NCBI RefSeq assembly: GCF_011355085.1
Contig: NZ_VXCP01000017.1
Span: forward strand, 62,001-126,000
DNA: 64,000 nucleotides
From: Pseudomonas akapageensis
GTDB taxonomy: Bacteria; Pseudomonadota; Gammaproteobacteria; Pseudomonadales; Pseudomonadaceae
Direction: 5' to 3'
Shown: piece by piece, positions 9,561-18,648 of the stretch
Layout: every line of letters begins with the position of its first letter
How positions within the stretch are numbered: position 1 is the first letter of the stretch
Notes under the pieces: generated by a model
Seen by the model: only the letters and a program-made list of their open reading frames with translations
The model's database searches: none
What the model was told of the DNA's origin: nothing
Program-made: the position numbers and the translations under genes

Positions 9561-9639
9561 TCGAGCGCAGCCTTCGGCAGCGGCTACAAAAGTACGCCGC
9601 AACGCCGACTGTGTAGCCGCTGCCGAAGGCTGCGCTCGA
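9561..9639. repeat. REP doublet (28-bp perfect inverted repeat)
   Basis: Positions 9561-9588 and 9612-9639 are exact reverse complements (28 of 28), separated by 23 bp. The core is the Pseudomonas REP sequence GTAGCCGCTGCCGAAGGCTG. The same core in inverted pairs occurs at 28073-28164 and 58526-58630. It lies between the divergent glgA and the AraC-type regulator. Confidence 0.9.
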
Positions 9640-9715
9640 GTGCGAAGCGCTCGCTTGGTATTGACCCCACATCGCCCTAAGATGTCCCCAAACAAGGAAA
9701 AGGCGCGACTCCCCC

Positions 9716-10750
9716 ATGTCTGAAAAAGACACGATTTCCATGCAATTGGTGCGAGAAGCTTTGTTGCAAAGTTGTGCCCCCGGCGGCGCCACCGAGGAAG
9801 TCCTGCTCAAGGCCGGGATCGATCCGGCGTTGCTACAGCAGCTCGACGCACGCGTGGCAGCGTCTTCCTACGCCCGGTTGTGGCGGTTGCTGGCTCGCAG
9901 ACAGGACGACGAATTCTTCGGCATGGACCCCCGCCGCATGAAGTCCGGCAGCCTGGCATTCCTGTGTCGCGCAGCGATGGCCCAGCCAACCCTGGCCAAG
10001 GGGCTGGAGATGGTCCTGGCGTATCTCTCGCTGACTTTCGAGCACCTGCAGGCCGAGCTGGTGCAACAGCAGAGCCTGGCCGAAATCGTCTTGCTGGAGC
10101 ACGAACAGGAGGCACGCCGGCCCTTCACCTATTTCACCTATTGGATGATCGTGCACGGCGTCGCCTGCTGGCTGGCCGGACGGCGCATCCCGATCCTGGC
10201 CATCGAGCTGCGTTGCATCGAACCGGACTTCTGCGACGACTATCGGGTGATGTTTTCCGAGAACCTGCGCTTTGCCCGGCCGCGCACGCGGATGATCATT
10301 GCCGCCGATTGCCTGGAGCAGCCGATCCGTCGCAGCGAGAAGGAGTTGCAGCGCTTCCTGGCCCAGGCTCCGGGCAACATCCTGGTCAAGTACCGCGACC
10401 CGGACAGCCTGGCCCGGCGCATCAAGGAGCACCTGCGGCAGATCCCCGCCGAACACTGGCCGGAGACCGAAGGTCAGGCGGCGCGACTGTGCATCTCGGC
10501 CTCGACCCTGCGCCGCCGCCTGGCCGACGAAGGCCAGACTTACCAGGGCCTCAAGGACAGCGTGCGCAAGGAGCTGGCCATCGTCTGGCTGGCTGAAGCG
10601 GAGGTCAGCTTTGCCGAAATCGCCACGCGCCTGGGCTTTGCCGACACCAGCTCGTTCTACAAGGCGTTTCGCAAGTGGTCCGGGTCCAACCCGGGGCATT
10701 ACCGTAGCCTGATTCTCAACAGTTTTGGCCAAACCAGTCATCCAGATTGA
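9716..10750 (+). CDS. AraC-family transcriptional regulator (arabinose_bd N-domain type)
   Basis: 344 residues. The N-terminal ~200 residues match the Arabinose_bd ligand domain of the OruR/ArgR-like AraC subfamily (LLKAGIDPALLQQLDARVAA, FFGMDPRRMKSGSLAFLCRA). The C-terminal ~100 residues are an HTH_18 domain with RLCISASTLRRRLADEGQTY and the second helix pair IATRLGFADTSSFYKAF. It lies 90 bp upstream of and colinear with a beta-oxidation operon; an orthologous arrangement (AraC regulator next to AMP-ligase/SDR/thiolase/acyl-CoA dehydrogenase) is known in P. aeruginosa. It is therefore probably the operon's acyl- or acid-responsive activator (inference). Confidence 0.88.
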   Translation: MSEKDTISMQLVREALLQSCAPGGATEEVLLKAGIDPALLQQLDARVAASSYARLWRLLARRQDDEFFGMDPRRMKSGSLAFLCRAAMAQPTLAKGLEMVLAYLSLTFEHLQAELVQQQSLAEIVLLEHEQEARRPFTYFTYWMIVHGVACWLAGRRIPILAIELRCIEPDFCDDYRVMFSENLRFARPRTRMIIAADCLEQPIRRSEKELQRFLAQAPGNILVKYRDPDSLARRIKEHLRQIPAEHWPETEGQAARLCISASTLRRRLADEGQTYQGLKDSVRKELAIVWLAEAEVSFAEIATRLGFADTSSFYKAFRKWSGSNPGHYRSLILNSFGQTSHPD

Positions 10751-10840
10751 CAGCTTTGACCATTGTCCGGGGAGGGCTCTGGCGCGACTATCTACAGAAC
10801 ATTCGTTGTTTGATAAAAATAAAAAACGAGGATTCTGGCG

Positions 10841-12499
10841 ATGCGCGATTACACCACCGCGGCGACACAGTTCGACTACCTGCAAACCGCTGCCGAGGCC
10901 CTCGACGGCGACCTGTCCGCACTCAATGCCTGCATCGAATGCTGCGACCGGCACGTGGCCAGCGGGCGCACGGCGTTGTACTGGGAAGGCCGCGATGGCA
11001 GCAGTGCCCGCTACAGCTTCGGCGAGCTGCAACAGCAGGCCGCTCGTTTCGGCAACTTCCTCAAGGCCCAGGGCATCGGCCCCGGTGACAAGGTCGCGGG
11101 TCTTCTGCCACGCACTGCCGAATTGCTCGTTGCCATCCTCGGCACCTGGCGCGTGGGCGCGGTCTACCAGCCACTGTTCACTGCATTCGGGCCCAAGGCC
11201 ATCGAACACCGCCTGAGCAACTCGGGTGCCAGACTGGTGGTGACCGACAGCGCCAATCGCAGCAAGCTCGATGAAGTCAACGGTTGCCCGAGCATCATGA
11301 CGGTTGCCGAAGCGAGTGAGCAGCGTGCGGGCGATTTCGGTTTCCGGGATCAGCTGGCGCAACAATCGGCCGACTGCGAGCCAGTCCTGCTGGGCGCCGA
11401 TGCGCCGTTTCTGCTGATGTTCACGTCGGGTACCACCGGCCCGGCAAAGCCCCTGGAAGTGCCGCTGCGCGCCATCGTGGCGTTCCAGGGTTACATGCGC
11501 GATGCCGTCGACCTGCGCCCTGAAGACAACTTCTGGAACCTGGCTGACCCGGGCTGGGCCTACGGCCTTTACTACGCGGTCACCGGTCCCTTGTCGCTGG
11601 GCCATTCGACGACCTTCTACGATGGCCCGTTCAGCGTGGAAAGCACCTGCCGCATCATCCACAAATACGCCATTACCAACCTGGCCGGTTCACCGACCGC
11701 CTATCGCCTGCTGATCGCTGCCGGGCAAACCTTCGCTGAAGGCATCAAGGGTTGCCTGCGGGTGGTCAGCAGTGCCGGCGAACCGCTCAACCCGCAGGTG
11801 ATCCGCTGGTTCGCCGATAACCTCGGGGTGACCATTCACGATCACTATGGCCAGACCGAACTGGGCATGGTGCTGTGCAATCACCACGGTCTGCAGCATC
11901 CGGTACACCTGGGCGCAGCCGGCTTTGCCGTGCCGGGCCATCGCATCGTGGTGCTCGACGAGAACAATCAGGAGCTGCCGGCCGGTCAGCCGGGCATCCT
12001 CGCGGTAGACCGGGAGCAATCGCCCCTGTGCTGGTTCGGTGGTTACCAGAGCGGTACGACCAAGGCCTTCGTCGGCAAGTATTACCTGAGCGGCGACACC
12101 GTTGAGCTCAACGCCGACGGCAGCATCAGTTTCGTGGGTCGCAGCGATGATGTGATCACCACTTCCGGCTATCGCGTCGGCCCTTTCGATGTAGAAAGTG
12201 CATTGATCGAACACCCGGCCGTGATCGAGGCGGCCGTGATCGGCAAGCCGGATCCGGAGCGTACCGAGCTGGTGAAGGCCTTCGTGGTGCTTGCCAAGGA
12301 CGTCGCGCCAAGCCCGGAACTGGCCGAAACCCTCCGCCTGCATGTACGCCAGCGCCTGGCCGCGCATTCTTATCCCCGTGAAATCGAATTCGTCACCGAA
12401 TTGCCCAAGACCCCGAGCGGCAAGCTGCAACGCTTTATCTTGCGCAACCAGGAAATCGCCAAACAACAAGCTGACGCCGCACACGCGGCCAGCGCCTGA
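10841..12499 (+). CDS. AMP-binding acyl-CoA synthetase
   Basis: A 552-residue ANL-superfamily acid-CoA ligase that activates a carboxylic acid with ATP and CoA. P-loop FTSGTTGPAKPLEVP, acyl/adenylate motif DHYGQTELGMV, YLSGDTVELNADG, hinge GRSDDVITTSGYRVGPFDVE and the catalytic Lys of PKTPSGKLQRF are all present. It resembles medium/short-chain or acetyl/propionyl-type ligases more than FadD. GAGGA sits 10 nt before the ATG. First enzyme of a five-gene operon; the substrate is likely a short or 2-methyl-branched acid such as 2-methylbutyrate (inference from the downstream genes). Confidence 0.9.
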   Translation: MRDYTTAATQFDYLQTAAEALDGDLSALNACIECCDRHVASGRTALYWEGRDGSSARYSFGELQQQAARFGNFLKAQGIGPGDKVAGLLPRTAELLVAILGTWRVGAVYQPLFTAFGPKAIEHRLSNSGARLVVTDSANRSKLDEVNGCPSIMTVAEASEQRAGDFGFRDQLAQQSADCEPVLLGADAPFLLMFTSGTTGPAKPLEVPLRAIVAFQGYMRDAVDLRPEDNFWNLADPGWAYGLYYAVTGPLSLGHSTTFYDGPFSVESTCRIIHKYAITNLAGSPTAYRLLIAAGQTFAEGIKGCLRVVSSAGEPLNPQVIRWFADNLGVTIHDHYGQTELGMVLCNHHGLQHPVHLGAAGFAVPGHRIVVLDENNQELPAGQPGILAVDREQSPLCWFGGYQSGTTKAFVGKYYLSGDTVELNADGSISFVGRSDDVITTSGYRVGPFDVESALIEHPAVIEAAVIGKPDPERTELVKAFVVLAKDVAPSPELAETLRLHVRQRLAAHSYPREIEFVTELPKTPSGKLQRFILRNQEIAKQQADAAHAASA

Positions 12500-12514
12500 T
12501 CCAAGGAAACCACC

Positions 12515-13282
12515 ATGCAAATTGCCAACAAGATTTTCCTCGTCAGCGGCGGCGCATCAGGCCTTGGCGCCGCGACCGCAGAAATGCTGGTCGAAGCCGG
12601 TGCCCGGGTGATGCTGGTCGACCTCAACGCCGACGCCGTGGCCGCCAAGGCCGCGGCCCTGGGTGCCAACGCACGCCATGTGGTCGCCGACATCAGTCAG
12701 GAAGCGGCGGCCCAGGCGGCGGTTGAGGCGACGGTCAGCGCATTCGGTGGGCTCAATGGCCTGGTCAACTGCGCCGGCATCGTGGGCGCCGAAAAGATTC
12801 TCGGCAAGAACGGCCCCCATGGGCTGGAAAGCTTCAGCCGGGTGATCAACGTCAACCTTATCGGCAGCTTCAACTTGCTGCGGCTGGCCGCCGCGGCGAT
12901 CGCCGAAGGGGAAGCCAGCGAAGAGGGCGAGCGCGGGGTTATCATCAATACAGCCTCTATCGCCGCCTATGACGGCCAGATCGGCCAAGCTGCCTATGCC
13001 GCCTCCAAGGGCGCCATCGCCAGCCTGACCTTGCCGGCGGCGCGCGAACTGGCACGCTTCGGCATCCGTGTGATGACCATCGCCCCGGGCATTTTCGAAA
13101 CGCCGATGATGGCCGGCATGACCGACGAAGTGCGCAACTCCCTGGCCGCTGGCGTGCCGTTTCCGCCACGGCTGGGCAAGCCTCGGGAGTATGCCGCGCT
13201 GGCGCGGCATATCATTGAAAACAGCATGCTCAACGGCGAGGTGATCCGTCTCGACGGCGCCTTGCGCATGGCCGCCAAGTAA
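12515..13282 (+). CDS. fadB2x: SDR 3-hydroxyacyl-CoA dehydrogenase, type II (HSD10-like)
   Basis: A 255-residue short-chain dehydrogenase closely resembling HSD17B10, which oxidises 3-hydroxy-2-methylbutyryl-CoA and other short 3-hydroxyacyl-CoAs with NAD+. Cofactor motif [16 protein letters not shown] with Asp in MLVDLNAD (NAD preference), [12 protein letters not shown], catalytic Ser in [16 protein letters not shown], and [11 protein letters not shown]. Starts 15 bp after the ligase with AAGGAAA. Corresponds to the gene named fadB2x in P. putida KT2440. Pathway context is isoleucine-type or short-chain beta-oxidation. Confidence 0.9.
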   Translation: MQIANKIFLVSGGASGLGAATAEMLVEAGARVMLVDLNADAVAAKAAALGANARHVVADISQEAAAQAAVEATVSAFGGLNGLVNCAGIVGAEKILGKNGPHGLESFSRVINVNLIGSFNLLRLAAAAIAEGEASEEGERGVIINTASIAAYDGQIGQAAYAASKGAIASLTLPAARELARFGIRVMTIAPGIFETPMMAGMTDEVRNSLAAGVPFPPRLGKPREYAALARHIIENSMLNGEVIRLDGALRMAAK

Positions 13283-13300
13283 TCGACAGGAGAATTCGTC

Positions 13301-14494
13301 ATGACCCTCATCAATGATCCAGTTGTTATCGTCAGCGCCGTGCGTACGCCCATGGGCGGCTTTCAGGGTGACCTCAAGAGCCTCAGCGCCCCGCAGTTGG
13401 GTTCTGCCGCTATCCGCGCCGCGGTCGAACGCGCCGGTGTCGACGCCGGCAGCGTCGAGCAAGTGCTGTTCGGTTGCGTGCTGCCGGCCGGCCTGGGCCA
13501 GGCGCCGGCACGTCAGGCCGCGCTCGGCGCGGGCTTGAGCAAGGCCACTACCTGCACCACCTTGAACAAGATGTGCGGCTCGGGCATGCAGGCGGCCATC
13601 ATGGCCCACGACCTGCTGTTGGCCGGCAGCGCCGACGTGGTCGTGGCCGGGGGCATGGAAAGCATGTCCAACGCGCCTTACCTGCTCGACCGTGCCCGCA
13701 GTGGCTACCGCATGGGCCACGGCAAGGTGATCGACCATATGTTCCTCGACGGCCTGGAGGACGCCTATGACAAGGGCCGTCTGATGGGCACCTTCGCCGA
13801 AGACTGCGCCGAAACCAACGGCTTTACCCGCCAGGCCCAGGACGACTTCGCCATCGCCTCGCTGACCCGCGCTCAGCAAGCGATCAAGGACGGCAGCTTT
13901 GCCGCCGAGATCGTCCCGCTGCAAGTCACGGTCGGCAAGGAGCAGCGCCTGGTCAGTGACGACGAGCAACCGCCCAAGGCCAGCCTGGACAAGATCGGCA
14001 AGCTAAAGCCGGCGTTTCGCGAAGGTGGGACGGTCACCGCGGCCAACTCCAGCTCCATTTCCGATGGAGCCGCTGCGTTGGTGCTGATGCGCCGCTCCGA
14101 GGCTGACAAGCGCGGCTTGAAACCCTTGGCCGTCATCCATGGTCATTCAGCCTTTGCCGATGCCCCGGGGTTGTTCCCGGTGGCCCCGGTCGGTGCCATC
14201 GAGAAGCTGATCAAGCGTACCGGCTGGCGCCTGGACGAGGTCGATCTGTTTGAAATCAACGAAGCCTTCGCAGTGGTCACCCTGGTGACCATGAGCAAGC
14301 TGGAACTGCCCCATGACAAGGTCAACGTCCATGGTGGTGCTTGCGCCCTGGGCCATCCGATCGGTGCATCGGGTGCGCGGATTCTGGTTACGCTGCTCTC
14401 GGCCCTGCGCCAGAAAGGCTTGAAACGCGGCGTGGCGGCCATTTGCATCGGCGGCGGCGAAGCCACGGCCATGGCCATCGAGTGCCTGTACTGA
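13301..14494 (+). CDS. fadAx: Acetyl-CoA acyltransferase (thiolase)
   Basis: A 397-residue thiolase that cleaves 3-oxoacyl-CoA (or 2-methylacetoacetyl-CoA) with CoA. Active-site Cys in TLNKMCGSGMQAAI, NEAFA motif in EINEAFAVVTLV, His in GGACALGHPIGASGARI, second Cys in AICIGGGEATAMAIE. Preceded by AGGAGA 7 nt before the ATG. Matches the KT2440 fadAx position between the SDR and the acyl-CoA dehydrogenase. Distinct from the second thiolase in this window (paaJ, 33603-34814). Confidence 0.92.
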   Translation: MTLINDPVVIVSAVRTPMGGFQGDLKSLSAPQLGSAAIRAAVERAGVDAGSVEQVLFGCVLPAGLGQAPARQAALGAGLSKATTCTTLNKMCGSGMQAAIMAHDLLLAGSADVVVAGGMESMSNAPYLLDRARSGYRMGHGKVIDHMFLDGLEDAYDKGRLMGTFAEDCAETNGFTRQAQDDFAIASLTRAQQAIKDGSFAAEIVPLQVTVGKEQRLVSDDEQPPKASLDKIGKLKPAFREGGTVTAANSSSISDGAAALVLMRRSEADKRGLKPLAVIHGHSAFADAPGLFPVAPVGAIEKLIKRTGWRLDEVDLFEINEAFAVVTLVTMSKLELPHDKVNVHGGACALGHPIGASGARILVTLLSALRQKGLKRGVAAICIGGGEATAMAIECLY

Positions 14495-14502
14495 GGTGAA
14501 CC

Positions 14503-15630
14503 ATGCTACCCAATGAAGAGCAACTGCAAATCAGCGAAGCGGCCCGCCAGTTCGCCCAGGAACGCCTGCGCCCCTTCGCCGAGCAATGGGACCGCGAACA
14601 CCTGTTCCCCCGTGAAGCGATCGGCGAAATGGCGGAACTGGGCTTCTTCGGCATGCTGGTGCCGGAGCAACTGGGCGGTTGCGACACCGGCTACCTGGCC
14701 TACGCCATGGCCCTGGAAGAGATCGCCGCCGGCGATGGCGCCTGCTCGACCATCATGAGCGTGCACAACTCGGTCGGTTGCGTGCCGATCCTGAAATTCG
14801 GCAACGACCAGCAAAAGCAGCAGTTCCTGCCACCGCTGGCCAGTGGCGCCATGCTCGGCGCCTTTGCCCTGACCGAGCCTCAGGCCGGCTCCGACGCCAG
14901 CGGTTTGAAGACCCGTGCCCGCCGCGACGGCGATCACTACATCCTCAATGGCTGCAAACAGTTCATTACCTCGGGGCAGAACGCCGGGGTGGTGATTGTG
15001 TTCGCGGTCACTGACCCCGCGGCGGGCAAGCGTGGCATCAGCGCCTTTATCGTGCCCACCGATTCGCCTGGCTATAAAGTCGCGCGCGTCGAGGACAAGC
15101 TCGGCCAGCATGCCAGCGATACCTGCCAGATTCTCTTCGAAGATGTGCGCCTGCCGGTGGCCAACCGCCTGGGCGAGGAGGGCGAAGGCTACAGGATCGC
15201 CCTGGCCAACCTCGAAGGCGGACGCATCGGCATTGCCGCCCAGTCGGTCGGCATGGCCCGCGCAGCCTTCGAAGTGGCGCGTGACTATGCCCGCGAGCGG
15301 GAAAGCTTCGGCAAGGCGATCATCGAGCATCAGGCCGTGGCGTTTCGCCTGGCCGACATGGCGACCTCCATCGCCGTGGCGCGGCAGATGGTGCATTATG
15401 CCGCTGCCTTGCGCGACAGCGGCAAGCCTGCGCTGGTGGAAGCGTCGATGGCCAAGCTGTTCGCCTCGGAAATGGCCGAGAAGGTCTGTTCTTCGGCCTT
15501 GCAGACCCTGGGTGGCTATGGCTACCTCAGCGATTTCCCGCTGGAGCGGATTTACCGCGACGTGCGCGTCTGCCAGATCTACGAAGGCACCAGCGATATT
15601 CAGCGCATGGTCATTGCGCGCAATCTTTGA
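14503..15630 (+). CDS. Short/branched-chain acyl-CoA dehydrogenase
   Basis: A 375-residue FAD flavoprotein oxidising an acyl-CoA to the trans-2-enoyl-CoA, with electrons to ETF. Signatures: [19 protein letters not shown] (FAD/substrate), [54 protein letters not shown], and the catalytic Glu in [13 protein letters not shown], the position used by short-chain and 2-methyl-branched enzymes. Eight bp after the thiolase stop. The rest of the operon supplies the hydratase, dehydrogenase and thiolase to finish the cycle. Confidence 0.92.
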   Translation: MLPNEEQLQISEAARQFAQERLRPFAEQWDREHLFPREAIGEMAELGFFGMLVPEQLGGCDTGYLAYAMALEEIAAGDGACSTIMSVHNSVGCVPILKFGNDQQKQQFLPPLASGAMLGAFALTEPQAGSDASGLKTRARRDGDHYILNGCKQFITSGQNAGVVIVFAVTDPAAGKRGISAFIVPTDSPGYKVARVEDKLGQHASDTCQILFEDVRLPVANRLGEEGEGYRIALANLEGGRIGIAAQSVGMARAAFEVARDYARERESFGKAIIEHQAVAFRLADMATSIAVARQMVHYAAALRDSGKPALVEASMAKLFASEMAEKVCSSALQTLGGYGYLSDFPLERIYRDVRVCQIYEGTSDIQRMVIARNL

Positions 15631-15645
15631 AGGGAGACTGTTTCG

Positions 15646-16419
15646 ATGACGTTTGAAACCATTTTGTTGGAAGTCCGTGATCGCGTTGGCCTGATCACCC
15701 TCAACCGCCCCCAGGCGCTCAATGCCCTGAACTCGCAGTTGGTGCGTGAACTGAACGTGGCGCTCGACAGCCTGGAAGCCGACCGCAACATCGGCTGCAT
15801 CGTCCTGACCGGTTCGGCCAAGGCCTTTGCCGCCGGTGCCGACATCAAGGAAATGGCCGAACTGACCTACCCGCAGACCTATGTGGACGAACTGTTCAGC
15901 GACAGCGACCGGGTCGCCAGCCGGCGCAAGCCGATCATCGCCGCGGTGTCCGGTTTCGCCCTGGGTGGCGGCTGTGAGCTGGCGATGATGTGCGACTTCA
16001 TCCTGGCAGCGGACAACGCCCGTTTCGGCCAGCCTGAAATCAACCTCGGCGTGCTGCCGGGCATGGGCGGCACCCAGCGCCTGACCCGCGCGGTGGGCAA
16101 GGCCAAGGCCATGGAGCTGTGCCTGACCGGCCGCCTGATGGATGCCGAGGAAGCCGAACGCGCAGGTCTGGTCGCGCGTATCGTGCCCCAGGACAAGCTC
16201 GTCGAGGAAGCCATGGCCGTGGCGGCGAAGATCGCCAGCAAATCGATACCGGTGGCGATGATGGTCAAGGAAAGCGTCAACCGGGCTTTCGAAGTCAGCC
16301 TGTCCGAGGGCGTGCGCTTCGAGCGTCGGGTATTCCATGCGGCCTTTGCCACCCATGACCAGAAGGAAGGCATGGCGGCGTTCGTGGCCAAGCGGGAGCC
16401 GCAGTTCAAGGATTGCTGA
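15646..16419 (+). CDS. fadB1x: Enoyl-CoA hydratase (crotonase family)
   Basis: A 257-residue crotonase hydrating enoyl-CoA. Oxyanion-hole segments [14 protein letters not shown] and [16 protein letters not shown], and both catalytic Glu-bearing stretches GGCELAM and [17 protein letters not shown], are present as in ECHS1. Starts 15 bp after the acyl-CoA dehydrogenase with AGGGAG. Last gene of the operon, followed by a REP hairpin. Close paralogue of paaF at 37605-38375; position and partners match fadB1x of KT2440. Confidence 0.92.
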   Translation: MTFETILLEVRDRVGLITLNRPQALNALNSQLVRELNVALDSLEADRNIGCIVLTGSAKAFAAGADIKEMAELTYPQTYVDELFSDSDRVASRRKPIIAAVSGFALGGGCELAMMCDFILAADNARFGQPEINLGVLPGMGGTQRLTRAVGKAKAMELCLTGRLMDAEEAERAGLVARIVPQDKLVEEAMAVAAKIASKSIPVAMMVKESVNRAFEVSLSEGVRFERRVFHAAFATHDQKEGMAAFVAKREPQFKDC

Positions 16420-16431
16420 CCGCGTCGCCTG

Positions 16432-16488
16432 CATCGCTGGCAAGCCAGCTCCCACAGAGCCCCTGTGGGAGCTGGCTTGCCAGCGATG
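16432..16488. repeat. REP hairpin (second family), 26-bp perfect inverted repeat
   Basis: Arms 16432-16457 and 16463-16488 are exact reverse complements with a 5-nt loop; the core is CTGGCAAGCCAGCTCCCACA. It lies 12 bp after the fadB1x stop, so it will form a very stable RNA hairpin at the 3' end of the operon (3' stabiliser or terminator-like, no T tract). A related copy is at 49438-49510. The remaining 200 bp to the next gene hold no gene I can see. Confidence 0.9.
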
Positions 16489-16699
16489 AGGCCCTCAAGC
16501 CAGCCGCTGTACTCCCCGCCCAGCCAGCTTCCCGACAAAATCCCTGTCATTTCAGTTGCTGCGAGCCAAAGTCGGCCTTAGACTGCCGCCCCCTGTAAAT
16601 TGAGTGCCGGATGGTGCTTGAAGAATTCCGCGCCTGGCGACCCGGTCGCCAGATGCACCCGATTCGCCTTAGATGCACGTATTTTTTATAGAGAAATCA

Positions 16700-17104
16700 A
16701 TGACAAAGGAAAAGTTGCTGGCGATGCCGGCCGATGACTACATGAATGCCGAGCAACTGGCTTTCTTCACTGAGCTGTTGCAAGCCTTGAAGGTCGAGAC
16801 CCATGAGCGTATCGAGCAGAACCGTGTAGCCATCGAAAGCCTGGACACGCCTGCCGATCCTGCCGACGCCGCATCGGTTGAAGAAGAGCGCCACTGGCTG
16901 GTCAACGTGATCGATCGCGATCAGCGTCTGCTGCCGCAACTGGAGCAGGCCCTGGGCCGCATTGCCGACGACAGCTTCGGCTGGTGCGACGACAGCGGCG
17001 AGCCGATCGGCCTCAAACGCCTGCTGATCAGCCCGACCACCAAGTACTGCATCGAAGCGCAAGAGCGCCACGAGCAGATCGACAAGCACCAGCGCCAGGC
17101 CTGA
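16700..17104 (+). CDS. DksA/TraR-family protein lacking the full zinc finger (DksA2-like)
   Basis: 134 residues; the start ATG at 16700 gives MTKEKLLAMPADDYMNAEQL, and a frame extension nine codons upstream is less likely. The N-terminal coiled-coil region and the Asp-containing tip (DTPADPADAASVEEE) are DksA-like. The C-terminal globular part reads GWCDDSGEPIGLKRLL and KYCIEAQERHEQ: each CxxC pair of canonical DksA is reduced to a single Cys. That is the state described for zinc-independent DksA2 of P. aeruginosa, which binds RNA polymerase with ppGpp and substitutes for DksA in zinc starvation. I see no obvious Zur box upstream. Confidence 0.85.
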   Translation: MTKEKLLAMPADDYMNAEQLAFFTELLQALKVETHERIEQNRVAIESLDTPADPADAASVEEERHWLVNVIDRDQRLLPQLEQALGRIADDSFGWCDDSGEPIGLKRLLISPTTKYCIEAQERHEQIDKHQRQA

Positions 17105-17120
17105 CCTGCGCCGTGCCACC

Positions 17121-17152
17121 CAAGGCCCCAGGTTTACCTGCGGGCCTTTTTG
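17121..17152 (+). terminator. Rho-independent terminator after the dksA-like gene
   Basis: An imperfect GC-rich stem (AAGGCCCCAGGT with ACCTGCGGGCCTT) followed by TTTTT, 17 bp after the stop codon. The other strand has no T tract, so it acts for the plus-strand gene. Confidence 0.7.
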
Positions 17153-17164
17153 CGTTTGGGTGGG

Positions 17165-17395
17165 TTACGCGTGCAGGCACTCGTTCAGTTCATCGACGGC
17201 TCTGGCCCAGTCTCCGTCCGCGTTCATTGAGCCCCGCAGGAAATTTTTTTGTACATCTGTCCAGAAGGGGGCTTCGGAAACCTTGATGTCCGGGGGCAGG
17301 TGATGCGAGTCGATGAACGCCTCGATACCGGCCTCGTCCGAAGCCAGGCCCAGTTGAGCGAAAAGCATGCTCAGTGTCGGGGGTTGCAGATTCAT
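17165..17395 (-). CDS. DUF2789 domain protein
   Basis: A 76-residue protein, convergent with the DksA-like gene. The start at 17395 gives MNLQPPTLSMLFAQLGLASD and places AGGAGC a few bases upstream. It matches the DUF2789 family of small acidic proteobacterial proteins (HHLPPDIKVSEAPFWT, FLRGSMNADGDWARAVDELN). Function unknown; no membrane segment or signal peptide. Confidence 0.8.
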   Translation of the reverse strand: MNLQPPTLSMLFAQLGLASDEAGIEAFIDSHHLPPDIKVSEAPFWTDVQKNFLRGSMNADGDWARAVDELNECLHA

Positions 17396-17439
17396 GTCAG
17401 CTCCTTGGCAGGCCAGGCTGCCGGTGATTGAACGTCGAA

Positions 17440-17688
17440 TCAATTGCTGTATTCAAGCCTGCGCGCCAGGGCGCAAGCGTCGTCATGGCTGCGTCGAAAG
17501 CCCATGACCCGACCGGTGGCGTGGTCAGTGATATGAAAAAAGCCTACACCTGCTGGTACGACTTTGAAACGGGGCGAGGGTGTCTGGCCGCGATGGGTCA
17601 GGTGCAGGTAAAATGAATTGTCGAACGCAGTCTGTGGCGAAGTGCCATTGGCGATAAGGGCTCGACGGGTTTCTGTATTTTCGTGCAT
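17440..17688 (-). CDS. Conserved hypothetical protein, 82 aa
   Basis: An 82-residue frame beginning MHENTETRRALIANGTSPQT, with GGAAACG a few bases upstream. The sequence is soluble, moderately basic and has no motif I can name; GRVMGFRRSHDDACALARRL at the end is helix-like. Same strand as the DUF2789 gene, 44 bp upstream of it, so possibly cotranscribed. Codon use is ordinary for the genome, which supports it being real. Confidence 0.6.
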   Translation of the reverse strand: MHENTETRRALIANGTSPQTAFDNSFYLHLTHRGQTPSPRFKVVPAGVGFFHITDHATGRVMGFRRSHDDACALARRLEYSN

Positions 17689-18095
17689 ATTCGTTTCCTT
17701 GCGTATTTGTCGGTATAGGCCTGTCCGGGACCAGTCATTCAGCTATCGCATTTTTCATCCAGTTTTGCTGTCAGAAAAAGCGACCTTGAATGAGGACTTC
17801 TGCCGAAAATCCTTTGTCTGGCGTTCGCCGACAACGGAAAGCGTGTTTTCCCTCAAGCCTGGATGTCTATCGGTCGAGACCTGACGTGTTCATGTCCACT
17901 AGTCTCTTCTGACGCCGGCTTGGGGTACCCGCCACCAGCAGGTCCTGCCCGTGTTCTATCCGGTCAGGCTGTCGGGTTCGTGGAGGTTTGTTTCGTACTG
18001 CCGTTTTTTACAGCGGTTGTCATCGTGTGGGGTCATCACTATTTTGCTGCCCGGTTCTGCGCGGGCGGGTTTTCTTATGTATTGAGGATTTTTCA
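17689..18095. other. 407-bp intergenic region, no gene recognised
   Basis: Noticeably more AT-rich and irregular than its neighbours, with no coding signature in any frame. It must hold divergent promoters for the 82-aa gene (minus) and the 155-aa gene (plus). A weak GC hairpin (GCCCG/CGGGC, about 18050-18068) followed by GGGTTTTCTT lies just before the plus-strand gene and could be an attenuator or the end of an unseen small transcript. Confidence 0.4.
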
Positions 18096-18563
18096 TTGGC
18101 AGTCAGTAATCTCGATATGCACGCCTTGTTCGTGCTGGGCGATCTTAGGGCCAAATTGGTCAAACAGTTTCAATCGCGTTTTGTATATGTCACGGAACAA
18201 AGTGCCGAAGGCATTTACATGGCGGAAATCGATACCGAGGCCGCACTGGTAGTCGACGACAAGCCGCGTCTTGAGTTGAAAGTCGGTGATCATTTTCGCG
18301 CAGCGGTACTGCCCAGCCGCGAAGGCGGCAAGATGGAAATCAAGTTCCGCGAGATCAAGTTGACGGTCTACGGCCTGGGTGACTATGCCTTTGTCACCAC
18401 GGCCGATGGGCATGGCATCCTGTTCAGGGAAGGTCATACCGTGGTACTGGTCTTCGCCGCCAACCAACAATTGCAGGAAGGGCTGACCAAGACTTTGAAA
18501 GCCGTTACCGCCAAGGCCGCCAAATGGCGCAAGGGTGAGTTGACCTTCAAGGCCAGCGAATAA
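18096..18563 (+). CDS. Conserved hypothetical protein, 155 aa (TTG start)
   Basis: I chose the TTG at 18096 because TGAGGA lies 7 nt upstream; the first in-frame ATG (18117) has no ribosome-binding site. Product: (M)AVSNLDMHALFVLGDLRA... with ESAEGIYMAEID-like beta strands and a basic C-terminus (KTLKAVTAKAAKWRKGELTF). No family recognised. It looks like a small beta-rich cytoplasmic protein, without TM segments. Confidence 0.65.
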   Translation: MAVSNLDMHALFVLGDLRAKLVKQFQSRFVYVTEQSAEGIYMAEIDTEAALVVDDKPRLELKVGDHFRAAVLPSREGGKMEIKFREIKLTVYGLGDYAFVTTADGHGILFREGHTVVLVFAANQQLQEGLTKTLKAVTAKAAKWRKGELTFKASE

Positions 18564-18648
18564 GCGTTACTGCAGTTACCCCTCGAATAAATGAACCTCG
18601 GCTACAGTCATTTGAACTGCTGCCCGACGCCATTCGAGGAAAACGAGT

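Noticed and set aside
13301..14494. Second paa-type thiolase for phenylacetate
   Set aside because: Operon partners (AMP ligase, HSD10-like SDR, acyl-CoA dehydrogenase) place it in a separate short/branched-chain pathway.
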